DNA of 59,043 bases. Origin: Pseudonocardia sp. ICBG1293. Lineage in GTDB: Bacteria > Actinomycetota > Actinomycetes > Mycobacteriales > Pseudonocardiaceae. The DNA is taken from contig NZ_JAHLEL010000042.1 in the NCBI RefSeq assembly GCF_020131355.1, forward strand, positions 1 through 59,043. The letters run 5' to 3'. Numbering within the stretch: the first letter of the stretch is position 1; each line of letters opens with the position of its first letter. The notes under the pieces are model-generated. The model did not search any database. It was not told the DNA's origin and worked only from the letters and a program-made list of their open reading frames with translations. Made by a program: the position numbers and the translations under genes. Shown here piece by piece: positions 1 to 7,920 of this stretch.

Positions 1-378
1 CGGGGACGCGAAGGTCGGCAACCCCTGGAGATCACCGTCAACCGGAGCGAGGACCAGGGCACCTGGCGCTACGGCGCGGGCACCTATCACCACTTCGCGT
101 GGAACGTGTCGGACCTGGCGAACCAGGAGGCGGTGAAGTTCGACATCGAGGGTGCGGGCTACACCGACATCTCCGAGCTCAAGGACCGCAAGTACTTCAA
201 GAGCGTCTACGTCCGGACGCCGAGCGGGGCGCTGTTCGAGCTGGCCGTCACCCACGAGGAGGGCGGCTGGACCTGCGACGAGTCGCCGCACGAGCTGGGC
301 ACCCGGTTCCAGCTGCCGGAGCAGTTCGAGGACCGACGCGAGGAGATCTTCGCCAAGCTGGAACCGATCGAGGCCTGA
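1..378 (+). CDS. Ring-cleaving dioxygenase, VOC fold (C-terminal part; 5' end outside window)
   Basis: The frame is open from base 1, so the N-terminus lies upstream. The visible part is the second half of a vicinal-oxygen-chelate protein: a metal-ligand His in YHHFAW (about residue 35 of the visible part) and the paired Glu in GALFELA. The tail, with DESPHELGTRFQLP and a terminal helix, is typical of MhqO-type extradiol ring-cleaving dioxygenases that open catechols or hydroquinones. It overlaps the next gene by one base (TGATG), a sign of translational coupling to an alpha/beta hydrolase. The same dioxygenase/hydrolase pairing is known for quinone-detoxification genes (MhqO/MhqD), so a role in aromatic or quinone turnover is inferred. 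The substrate cannot be read from the sequence. Confidence 0.8.
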   Translation, partial: RGREGRQPLEITVNRSEDQGTWRYGAGTYHHFAWNVSDLANQEAVKFDIEGAGYTDISELKDRKYFKSVYVRTPSGALFELAVTHEEGGWTCDESPHELGTRFQLPEQFEDRREEIFAKLEPIEA

Positions 379-998
379 TGACCACCTGGGGGGACCCCGC
401 GGCGCCGCTGGTCGTGCTCGCCCTGCACGGGCGGGGGCGCGACCCCGGCGACATGCGCGCCACCGCGGCGCGGTTCGGGGACGTGCCCGCCCGGTTCGTC
501 GCCCCGGCGGCGCCGGGCGGCAGCTGGTACCCGAAGCCGTTCCTCGAACCGTTCGACGAGAACCGGGACGCGCTGCTGCGCGCGCTCGACGTCGTCGACG
601 ACCGGCTGGCCCGGCTGGCGGACGAGGGGGTCGGCCGGGACCGGGTGGTGCTGTGGGGGTTCTCCCAGGGCGCCTGTGTGGTCGCGCACCACCTGCTGGT
701 GCGCGACCCACGCCCGTGCGCGGGACTGGTCGTGTTCACCGGCGGGTTCGTCGGCCCGGACCCGGTGCCCGCCCCGCCGTCGGGGTCGCTCGCGCCGACC
801 CCGGCGGTGCTGCGGTCGATCTCGCGCGACCCGTGGGTGCCCGCGCACCGGGTCGAGGAGACCGCGGTCCTGCTGACCGGGGCGGGTGCGCGGGTGGACC
901 TGCGGATCGACGACGGCGACGAGCACGTGGTCACCGACGAGGCGTGCGCGGCCGCGGCCGGGCTCCTGCACGCGGTGGCTGTCGGGGGTCGCCTCTAG
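378..998 (+). CDS. Alpha/beta hydrolase, carboxylesterase/phospholipase type
   Basis: A 206-residue single-domain hydrolase of the small carboxylesterase/phospholipase family (MhqD-like). LHGRG near residue 17 forms the oxyanion region. The nucleophile elbow GFSQG places the catalytic Ser at residue 96. A late Asp in SRDPWVP and a His in GDEHVV complete the triad. The ATG overlaps the stop of the upstream dioxygenase by one base, so the two are probably one operon. The likely job is hydrolysis of an ester or of a ring-cleavage product made by the neighbour; this is inferred from context only. Length is normal for the family and no signal peptide is visible, so it should be cytosolic. Confidence 0.82.
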   Translation: MTTWGDPAAPLVVLALHGRGRDPGDMRATAARFGDVPARFVAPAAPGGSWYPKPFLEPFDENRDALLRALDVVDDRLARLADEGVGRDRVVLWGFSQGACVVAHHLLVRDPRPCAGLVVFTGGFVGPDPVPAPPSGSLAPTPAVLRSISRDPWVPAHRVEETAVLLTGAGARVDLRIDDGDEHVVTDEACAAAAGLLHAVAVGGRL

Positions 999-1007
999 CG
1001 TGGGGGT

Positions 1008-4000
1008 GTGTTCGTCGTCCACGCCCTGCACTCCCCCGCCCGCGGCGTCCTGCTGTGGGCGGAGGACGGCGAGCGGAGCCCGCGCACCGACCGCCGGTCA
1101 CTGCGCACGGCGCGGCCGCACCCGTTCGCGGTGCCCTCGGACGCGCTGGCCGCGATCCACCCGGGCAAGCCGGCGTCGGTGACGGTGCTGCTGCCCTCGT
1201 ACCCGTCGGGGCCGCAGGACTCCCCCGGTCTGGTCCGCTCCCGGCCGCGCACCCGCGGCCGGGGCGCGCCGACGCTGGCGCCGTGGACGGTGCCCGCGGT
1301 GGTCGTCGACCCCTCCGAGCTCACCGACCCCTCCCCCGAGGTCCGCTACGGCGCCGGCTTCACCCACCTCGCCGACCTCGCGCAGCTCGCCGAGGAGCTG
1401 GCCGCCCGCGGCCGGGTCCTGCCGGTGCTGCTCACCGAGTCCGGCCGGCCCGCGGCGCGCTGGCGCCCGGTCGTCCAGGGGCTGGACGCGGTCGCCCGCG
1501 CGGACCTCGTCCGTCGGCTGCCCCCGGTCGCGCGGGCCGAGCAGCGCCGCCCGGGCGACGTCGCGGGGCAGGACCCGGACACCCTGGTCGACGCCGCGCT
1601 GGCCCGCTTCACCGACACCGCGGTCCGCGAGCGGCTGGGGCGCAGTGCCACCATGCCGCTCCCGCTGCCCGCCCGGCCGGACGCGCCGGCGGCCCTGCTG
1701 CACGCACTGACCGGACCGTCGGCGGACCTGCCCGCGACCGGGGCCGGGCTGCAGGTGCTGCGCGAGGCGCTCACGGTGTGGGAGGACGTCGGGCGCGAGC
1801 AGCCCGGCGCCGCGACCGCCCTGTTCCGGCTCGCCGAGGTGTCCACCCTGCATGACCCGGCGGACCCCGGCCCGGACCTCGACGACCAGACCGGTGACGG
1901 CACCCGTGGGAGCTGCAGTTCGCGCTGCGTTCCACCGAGGACCCGAGCCTGGTGTTCGACGCGGCCGGCGTCTGGGCCGGGGAGGGCGACGCGCTGGTGT
2001 CCGGCGCGCAGGACGTGCTGCTGGCGGAGCTGGGCCGGGCGGCGCAGGTGCTGCCGGATCTCGTGCCCGCGCTGCGCCGGGCCCGGCCGACCGGGCTGCC
2101 GCTCGACGTCACCGGCGCGCACCGGTTCCTCACCGGGACGCGCCGGCGTTGCTGTCGGCCGGGTTCGGGGTGGCGCTGCCGCGCGGCTGGGACGGGCGCC
2201 GTCCGCTGGGGCTGCGGCTGTCGGCCTCGTCGGCCCCCGCCCCGGGGGTGATCACCCGCGGTGGCCTGGGGCGCGACGAGCTGGCGGAGTTCCGCTGGTC
2301 GCTCGCCGTCGGCGACGAGGAGCTGGGCGAGTCGGAGATCTCCGCGCTGGTGGCCGCGAAGGCGCCCCTGGTCCGGCTGCGCGGACGCTGGGTCGCCGTG
2401 GACGCCGAGGCGCTGGCGCAGGGGCTGGACTTCCTGCGCCGCCACCGGGACCGGCCGCCCACGGTCGGGGAGGTACTGGCCGCGGCCCGCGGCGACGCCC
2501 ACGCCCCCCTCCCGGTGACCGACGTGTCGGCCCGTGGGGACCTGGGGGCGCTGCTGGAGGGCACCGCCGACCGCACGCTGACACCCGTTCCGGCACCGCC
2601 GGGGTTCACCGCGACGCTGCGCCCCTACCAGGAGCGCGGGGTGGCGTGGCTGGCGTTCCTGTCCTCGCTGGGGCTGGGGGCGTGTCTGGCCGACGACATG
2701 GGCCTGGGCAAGACCGTGCAGCTGCTGGCCCTGGAGGCGCACGACCGGGCCGACGGGCCGACCGGCGCGCCGTCGTTGATCGTGTGCCCGATGTCGATGG
2801 TCGGCACGTGGCAGCGGGAGGCCGCGACGTTCGCCCCCGGCCTGCGGGTGCACGCCCACCACGGCGCCTCCCGGCCGCGCGGTGCGGCCCTGCACGCCGC
2901 GCTCGACGCGGCGGACCTGGTCGTCACCACCTACGCGACCGCGACGCGCGACGCCGAGGACCTGCGGGCGTGGCGGTTCCACCGCCTCGTGCTCGACGAG
3001 GCCCAGATGATCAAGAATGCGCACGCGGCGGCGTCGCGCACGATGCGGTCGCTCGACGCGGCCCACCGGGTCGCGCTGACCGGCACGCCGATGGAGAACC
3101 GGCTGGCCGAGCTGTGGTCGGTGATGGACTTCCTCAACCCGGGGTGCTCGGGGTGCCGGAGGTGTTCCGGCAGCGGTTCGCGGTGCCGATCGAACGCCAC
3201 CGCGACGCCGGGGTGGCACGGACGCTGCGCCGGATCACCCGGCCGTACCTGCTGCGGCGGGTCAAGACCGACCCCACGGTGATCGACGACCTGCCGGAGA
3301 AGATCGAGATCGTGGCCGACCACCGGCTCACCCGGGAACAGGCGTCGCTGTACCGGACCGTGGTCGACGACATGATGGAGAAGATCGAGGACAGCGACGG
3401 CATCGAGCGCCGCGGCAACGTGCTCGCGGCGATGAGCAAGCTCAAGCAGGTCTGCAACCACCCCGCGCAGCTGCTGCACGACGGGTCCCCGATGCACCGC
3501 TCGGGCGGGCGGCACCGCTCGGGCAAGGTCGCCCGCCTCGAGGAGCTCCTGGAGCCGGTGCTCGCCGCCGGGGACCGGGCGCTGCTGTTCACCCAGTACA
3601 CCGAGTTCGCCGCCATGCTGCGACCGCACCTGTCGGCACGGTTCGACACCGAGGTCCTCTACCTGCACGGCGGCACCTCGAAGAAGCGGCGCGACGAGAT
3701 GGTGGAGCGGTTCCAGTCCGGCGAGGGGCCGTCGCTGTTCCTGCTCTCGCTGCGCGCGGGCGGCACCGGGCTGGCCCTGACCGCGGCGAACCACGTGATC
3801 CACCTGGACCGGTGGTGGAACCCGGCGGTGGAGGACCAGGCCACCGACCGCGCGTTCCGGATCGGGCAGCGGCGCGCGGTGCAGGTGCGCCGGTTCGTGT
3901 GCCCGGGCACCGTGGAGGAGCGCATCGAGGCGCTGGTCACCGCGAAGCGGTCGCTGTCGGACATGGTGGTGACCGGCGGGGAGGACTGGCTGACGTCGCT

Positions 4001-4088
4001 GTCGACCTCCGAGCTGCGCGCGGTGTTCGCACTCGGCTCGGACGCGGTGGCCGATCCCGACGAGGACACAGGGGGCGGCGATGAGTGA
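1008..4088 (+). pseudogene. SNF2/RAD54-family DNA helicase (HelZ-like), interrupted by three frameshifts in this sequence
   Basis: Conserved protein continues across three frames. Frame 3 runs from the GTG at 1008 to about 1905, frame 2 to about 2137, frame 1 to about 3143, then frame 3 again to the stop at 4086-4088. Each break is a net one-base loss: near 1903-1908, in the GGG at 2135-2137, and in the GGGG at 3141-3144. Rejoined, the protein is about 1,027 residues, the normal size for mycobacterial HelZ-like proteins. Motifs present are DDMGLGKT (Walker A), LDEAQMIKN (DEAH-like box), TGTPMEN, and the C-terminal helicase motifs LRAGGTGL and DRAFRIGQ. Its stop overlaps the start of a SWIM zinc-finger gene, a conserved actinobacterial pairing. 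Function: ATP-driven DNA translocase, role unknown. The breaks may be sequence errors (see findings). Confidence 0.8.
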
Positions 4089-4908
4089 CCGGCCGTTCTG
4101 GGCGCAGGAGGACTTCACCGGCGGGCCGCCGCGCCGCGTCGAGGGCGGGATCCGGATCCACGCGACGCGGGGTGCGGTCGCCCGGACCTGGTGGTCGGCG
4201 CGGTTCCTGGCCGTGCTGGAACGCCTCGGCGTCGGCGGGCGGCTCTCGCGTGGCCGCAGCTACGCCCGGTCGGGGCAGATCGTGTCGCTCGACGTCGACG
4301 CGGGCGCGGTGGTCGCACTGGTGCAGGGCACCCGGCCGCAGCCCTACCGGGTGCGCATCGGGCTGCGGGTGTGGGACAAGACGGAGTGGCGGGGCGTGGA
4401 GCAGGCACTGGCCGCCGACGCCTGGTACACCGCGGCGCTGCTGTCGGGCACCGTGCCCCCCGAGATCGAGGAGTTGCTCGACGGCCTGGGCCTGTCGCTG
4501 TTCCCGGCCGACGTCGCCGACCTCGCACAGGACTGCTCGTGCCCGGACCACACCGTGCCGTGCAAGCACCTGGCCGCGGTGTTCTACGTGCTGGCCCAGC
4601 GGTGCGACACCGACCCGTTCACGCTGCTCACCCTGCGCGGACGCGACCGGGACACGCTGCTGGAGCGGCTGCGGTCCGAGCGCGACCGCACCGGCGGCCG
4701 ATCCGCGCCGTCCGGGCCGGTGCCGCTGGCGGTCCTGCTGGACGACTTCTGGGAGGGGGCGCCCGGCTCCGCTCCCCCGCGCCCGCCGGACACCGAGCCG
4801 GGCGCGGTCCTGGACCAGGTGCCCGAGCCGTCCCTGCGGGCGAACGGCGGGCGGCTGACCGACGCGTTGCGGCCGGTGTACCGGGCGCTGGCCCATCCGG
4901 ACGCGTGA
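4081..4908 (+). CDS. SWIM zinc-finger protein, partner of the SNF2 helicase
   Basis: A 275-residue protein whose ATG lies inside the end of the helicase gene (8-base overlap). A SWIM zinc motif C-x-C-x(6)-C-x-H is formed by Cys152, Cys154, Cys161 and His163. SWIM domains bind DNA or protein. In actinobacteria this protein is regularly encoded directly after a SNF2 helicase, and the two probably act together. The N-terminal 140 residues carry the family's conserved Trp- and Arg-rich segment (ARTWWSARF). The last 70 residues are Pro/Arg-rich and poorly conserved. The reading frame is intact, unlike that of its neighbour, which argues against long-standing decay of the operon. Confidence 0.85.
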   Translation: MSDRPFWAQEDFTGGPPRRVEGGIRIHATRGAVARTWWSARFLAVLERLGVGGRLSRGRSYARSGQIVSLDVDAGAVVALVQGTRPQPYRVRIGLRVWDKTEWRGVEQALAADAWYTAALLSGTVPPEIEELLDGLGLSLFPADVADLAQDCSCPDHTVPCKHLAAVFYVLAQRCDTDPFTLLTLRGRDRDTLLERLRSERDRTGGRSAPSGPVPLAVLLDDFWEGAPGSAPPRPPDTEPGAVLDQVPEPSLRANGGRLTDALRPVYRALAHPDA

Positions 4909-4910
4909 AA

Positions 4911-4939
4911 GGTCGGGTAGACCCGACCCATGTCGGGTA
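4911..4939 (+). promoter_or_regulatory. Probable operator of the XRE repressor (three TCGGGTA half-sites)
   Basis: Three copies of the heptamer GTCGGGT occur in alternating orientation: GTCGGGT at 4912-4918, its reverse complement ACCCGAC at 4921-4927, and GTCGGGT at 4932-4938. The last ends 11 bases before the ATG at 4950. Spacing between adjacent half-sites is 2 and 4 bases. A dimeric HTH protein could bind either pair. The position over the start region of the XRE gene suggests autorepression. Confidence 0.6.
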
Positions 4940-4949
4940 AAGCTGTCGC

Positions 4950-5225
4950 ATGGGCAGGCTCCCCGCCGATGTGCGATCCGACGTCGCCGCAGCGCGACGC
5001 CGGGCGAGTCTGACCCAACGACGACTGGGCGAACTGGTCGGCGTGAGCCGCCAGACCGTGGTGGAGATCGAGGCCGGCGGATACAACCCGTCGACGGCGG
5101 TCGCACTGCGACTGGCGGTCGCGCTGGACACCCCGGTGGAGCAGTTGTTCGCGCTGCCCGCCGCGGAGGCCGACAGGATCCGCGCCCGGCGTGACGCAGC
5201 GAAGACGGGAGGCCGGGATGCCTAG
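4950..5225 (+). CDS. XRE-family helix-turn-helix regulator (small)
   Basis: A 91-residue Cro/CI-type DNA-binding protein. The HTH spans about residues 15-70: RRRASLTQRRLGELVGVSR, then QTVVEIEAGGYNPS and a hydrophobic helix (LRLAVALDTPVEQLF). This short form, with the IEAG-x-YNPS signature, is the type that often precedes a small membrane protein gene, as here. The next gene starts eight bases before this one ends. Inverted GTCGGGT repeats just upstream suggest it represses its own two-gene operon. There is no sensor domain, so the signal may come through the membrane partner. Confidence 0.85.
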   Translation: MGRLPADVRSDVAAARRRASLTQRRLGELVGVSRQTVVEIEAGGYNPSTAVALRLAVALDTPVEQLFALPAAEADRIRARRDAAKTGGRDA

Positions 5226-5703
5226 TCCGTGGACGGCCCTGCGCGAGACGCAGCGCCAGATCAGGAACGAGACCGACGAGCGCGCGGAGCTGGTGCTGCT
5301 GCGGCGCCGCTGCCTGGAGATGCAGGTGGTGGTCGTCGCGGGGGCGCTCGGCGTGGTCGTTCTACTGGGCCGCCCGCTCGGACTGCGGGATGCCTCCGGG
5401 GCGACCTGGTCCGGTGCCGTGCTCGTACTGGTACTGAGCCTTGTCGCCGTGTGGCTGGTCGCACGGGCGGTCGGTCGAGCCCTGTACGGGACACACGTGA
5501 CACCCGAGCGGGAGCGAGCGGAGACGCTCCGCGCGCTGCTGCTGTTGCCGCTGCTCGTGGTGGTCGCCGGGGCTGTCCACTGGTGGGTGGGCGGCGACCT
5601 CGCCGACACCGGGCTCTACGTCGTACTGCTCGCCGTCGCCACGGGTGCCGGCCTGGGACTGCACCTGTGGTGGATCCGGAAGCCCGTCCCGAGCGAGCGA
5701 TGA
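5218..5703 (+). CDS. Small integral membrane protein encoded with the XRE regulator
   Basis: About 161 residues from the ATG at 5218. That start overlaps the XRE stop and is preceded by the ribosome-binding sequence GGAGG. A charged N-terminal segment (about residues 8-32, rich in Glu, Arg and Gln) is followed by four predicted membrane helices: about 35-52 (VVVVAGALGVVVLLG), 60-80, 105-125 and 130-150. No enzymatic motif is visible. XRE/membrane-protein pairs of this layout are common in bacteria, and the membrane protein is thought to modulate the regulator or respond to envelope state; that is inference here. A strong terminator follows the stop. Confidence 0.75.
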   Translation: MPSPWTALRETQRQIRNETDERAELVLLRRRCLEMQVVVVAGALGVVVLLGRPLGLRDASGATWSGAVLVLVLSLVAVWLVARAVGRALYGTHVTPERERAETLRALLLLPLLVVVAGAVHWWVGGDLADTGLYVVLLAVATGAGLGLHLWWIRKPVPSER

Positions 5704-5716
5704 GCTGGAAATATGT

Positions 5717-5753
5717 GAGGGCCCGGTCGCCGTGGTCGAGCGACCGGGCCCTC
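5717..5753 (+). terminator. Hairpin terminator between convergent genes
   Basis: A perfect 14-bp stem, GAGGGCCCGGTCGC at 5717-5730 pairing with 5740-5753, with a 9-base loop. It begins 14 bases after the stop of the membrane-protein gene. There is no clear U-tract, as is usual in high-GC actinobacteria. Confidence 0.75.
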
Positions 5754-5799
5754 GTCCCGAACTGACGCGCCGCTCCCACCACCAAGCGACGACCTGAAG

Positions 5800-5818
5800 T
5801 TAGCCTAGGCTTACCTGC
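5800..5818 (+). promoter_or_regulatory. Iron box-like palindrome (DtxR/IdeR type) in a convergent intergenic region
   Basis: The core TTAGCCTAGGCTTACCT matches the DtxR/IdeR consensus TTAGGTTAGGCTAACCT at 14 of 17 core positions (14 of 19 including the last two bases). Outer GACGAC (5788-5793) and GTCGTC (5819-5824) extend the symmetry. It lies between the 3' ends of two convergent genes, so no downstream start codon is close on either strand. Confidence 0.5.
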
Positions 5819-5850
5819 GTCGTCAAGCGCGGCGCGCGGTCCGGGAGGAC

Positions 5851-6183
5851 TCAGCCGGTCACGGCCCGGGCCCGCGCCGGATCGAGCCGGCCGGTCGCCC
5901 CGGCGTGCCGCTCGAACCAGATCGTCGTCAGCGGCGGGATGCTGGCGAGCAGACCGATCACGACGGTGCGCAGGTCCCAGCGGAACAGCCGGGCGGTCCA
6001 CAGCGTGACGACCACGTAGGCGACGAACAGCGCCCCGTGGATCGGCCCCATGACCTGCACCCCGAGCTCGGAGGTGGCCAGGATCCACTTGACGAACATG
6101 CCGATCAGCAGGCCGGTCCAGGACAGCGCCTCGGCGATCGCCACGGCGCGGAAGACCTTGGCGACGAGTGACGGGTCGTTCAT
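5851..6183 (-). CDS. DUF3817 family membrane protein
   Basis: A 110-residue protein starting at the ATG at 6183, preceded by the Shine-Dalgarno-like GGAGGAAG eight bases upstream. The longer open frame upstream lacks this. Three membrane helices are visible: about residues 10-30 (VAIAEALSWTGLLIGMFVKW), 42-62 (GPIHGALFVAYVVVTLW) and 70-88. The motifs AEA-x-SW near the N-terminus and GP-x-HG in the second helix are hallmarks of DUF3817, a common actinobacterial membrane family of unknown function. It is divergent from the TIGR03086 gene. Confidence 0.88.
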   Translation of the reverse strand: MNDPSLVAKVFRAVAIAEALSWTGLLIGMFVKWILATSELGVQVMGPIHGALFVAYVVVTLWTARLFRWDLRTVVIGLLASIPPLTTIWFERHAGATGRLDPARARAVTG

Positions 6184-6311
6184 GACGGGTGCTTCCTCCA
6201 GGCGGACGGGACGTCGTCGTCCACTCTGCCGCATCCCGCACACCACCTTCTACCGGGTGTCGAACAACACGGCGGGCGATGAGTCGGCGTCCTGCCGACG
6301 GTCGGAGCAGA

Positions 6312-6337
6312 CGGGGCCCCGCGATCGCAGGGCCCCG
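6312..6337. promoter_or_regulatory. GC-rich inverted repeat upstream of the TIGR03086 gene
   Basis: CGGGGCCC (6312-6319) and GGGCCCCG (6330-6337) flank a 10-base centre that itself contains GCGATCGC. It sits 18 bases before the GTG start at 6356 and between divergent genes. An operator or an mRNA leader hairpin are both possible; no regulator can be assigned. Confidence 0.35.
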
Positions 6338-6355
6338 ACCGACCGGAGGTAGCCC

Positions 6356-6943
6356 GTGCCCGATCTCGTTCCGACCGCCCGCGCCGTGGCCGACATCGTC
6401 GTGGGAGTCCGCGACGACCAGCTCCACGACCCGACGCCCTGCGACGGCATGACCGTCGCCGCGCTGCTGGACCACCTGCACGGTCTGGCGTGGGCGTTCC
6501 GGGTCGCGGCGGAGAAGTCCCCCGAGGCCGCCGGTACCGCGCCGAGCGCCGACGCCGGCAATCTCGTCGGGGACTGGCGGACCGCGATCCCGGCCCGGCT
6601 CACCGCGCTGGCGCAGGCGTGGCGCGAACCGGCCGCCTGGGAGGGCTTCACCGCGGCGGGCGGTCTGGACCTGCCCGCCGACGTCGCCGGGGTCATCGCC
6701 CTCGACGAGCTGGTCCTGCACGGCTGGGACCTCGCCGTGGCCACCGGCCGCCCGTTCACCCCCGACGACGAGGCCGTCGCCGCCGTACTGGAGTTCACCA
6801 CCGCGATGTCCGCACCCGGCCAGGAGGCGTCGCGGGAGGGTCTGTTCGGGCCGGTGGTCCCGGTCCCGGCCGATGCGCCGCCGTTCCACCGGGCGCTGGG
6901 CAACAGCGGCCGCGACCCGCGCCGGAGCCCCGACGCGGGGTAG
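6356..6943 (+). CDS. TIGR03086 family protein (DinB/mycothiol-dependent maleylpyruvate isomerase fold)
   Basis: A 195-residue protein with the actinobacterial DinB-like metal-binding fold. Conserved features are the DxLxDPTPCDGMTVAALLDHLHG start (residues about 21-44, with the His of the metal site) and the later LDELVLHGWDLA (about 122-133, second His). The family includes mycothiol-dependent isomerases and transferases, but most members have no assigned reaction. The GTG start at 6356 has GGAGG eight bases upstream. It is followed after 11 bases by the first LLM oxidoreductase gene, so the three genes to 8838 may be one transcript. Confidence 0.85.
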   Translation: MPDLVPTARAVADIVVGVRDDQLHDPTPCDGMTVAALLDHLHGLAWAFRVAAEKSPEAAGTAPSADAGNLVGDWRTAIPARLTALAQAWREPAAWEGFTAAGGLDLPADVAGVIALDELVLHGWDLAVATGRPFTPDDEAVAAVLEFTTAMSAPGQEASREGLFGPVVPVPADAPPFHRALGNSGRDPRRSPDAG

Positions 6944-6954
6944 CGTCGACCGAC

Positions 6955-7881
6955 GTGGTGACGTCCCCGCACGGCAAGGTCCGCATCGGCGTCGGCTCGG
7001 TGGGGCTGCAGGCCACCGACCCCGGGTCGGAGTTCGACGAGTTCGTGGACGCGCTCGAGCGCGCCCGGATCGACTCCCTGTGGCTGCCCGACCTGGTCTC
7101 CGCCCCCGGTGTCGACGCGATGGTCGGCACCACCTGGGCGGCGGCCCGCACCCGCACGCTCAAGGTCGGCACCGGTGTCACGATCCTGCCCGGTCGCAAC
7201 CCGATGCTGCTGGCGGCCGAGCTCGCGTCGCTGGCGGTGCTGGCACCGAAACGGATCCTGCCCGCGTTCGGCATCCGTGCCGCGACGCCGTCGGAGCGCC
7301 AGCTGTTCCCGGTGCCCGGCAGCCGGGCCGCGGTGTTCGAGGAGTCCCTGGTGGTCCTGCGACGGCTGCTGTCCGAGGACTCGGTGACCCACCACGGCGA
7401 GTTCTTCACCCTCGACGACGCGACGGTCGCACCGCGCCCGGCCCGGCCGCCGGACCTGTGGCTGGGGGGACGCGCGGAGGTCGGGCTGCGCCGGGTCGGG
7501 CGGTTCGCCGACGGCTGGCTGGGCAGCTTCCTCACCCCCGACGAGTCCGCCCGCGCGCGTACCGTGATCGAGGGCGCGGCCCGCGACGCAGGCCGCGCGA
7601 TCGACGACGACCACTACGGCACCAACATCACCGTCGTCCTGCCGGGCGACGGGGCCGGCGTCGCGGCCGAGCGCGCGCTGCACCGTGCCGCCCAGCAACG
7701 GCCCGACGCCGACCCCGAGCAGCTGGTGGCCCGCGGGTGGGACGGCGCCGCCGAGCAGATCCGCAGGCACGTCGCGGGCGGTCTGACCAAGTTCGTCGTG
7801 CGACCGGCCGCGCCGGCGCGGGACTGGGCCCGGTTCCTCGACCAGTTCGTCGCCGAGCTGGGCCCGCTGGAGTCGGGCTGA
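6955..7881 (+). CDS. LLM-class F420/flavin-dependent oxidoreductase (copy 1)
   Basis: About 308 residues, luciferase-like monooxygenase (TIM-barrel) family. Typical segments are SLWLPDLVS (substrate side), ARTRTLKVGTGVTILPGRNP (barrel strand 4 region), SVTHHGEFFTLDDA and the late PPDLWLGG-x-AE. Tandem GTG codons at 6955 and 6958 both serve as possible starts. Members use F420H2 or FMNH2 to reduce or oxygenate small molecules; the substrate is not predictable. It is followed by a close paralogue, so this is a tandem duplication. Confidence 0.85.
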   Translation: MVTSPHGKVRIGVGSVGLQATDPGSEFDEFVDALERARIDSLWLPDLVSAPGVDAMVGTTWAAARTRTLKVGTGVTILPGRNPMLLAAELASLAVLAPKRILPAFGIRAATPSERQLFPVPGSRAAVFEESLVVLRRLLSEDSVTHHGEFFTLDDATVAPRPARPPDLWLGGRAEVGLRRVGRFADGWLGSFLTPDESARARTVIEGAARDAGRAIDDDHYGTNITVVLPGDGAGVAAERALHRAAQQRPDADPEQLVARGWDGAAEQIRRHVAGGLTKFVVRPAAPARDWARFLDQFVAELGPLESG

Positions 7882-7920
7882 GCGACCCCGGCGCGGTGAC
7901 CGATCACCTACGGTGAGTGA

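Noticed and set aside
1900..3150. Programmed frameshifting in the SNF2 gene
   Set aside because: Three separate -1 events with no slippery heptamer or downstream pseudoknot, two of them in plain G runs, fit sequence error or mutation far better.
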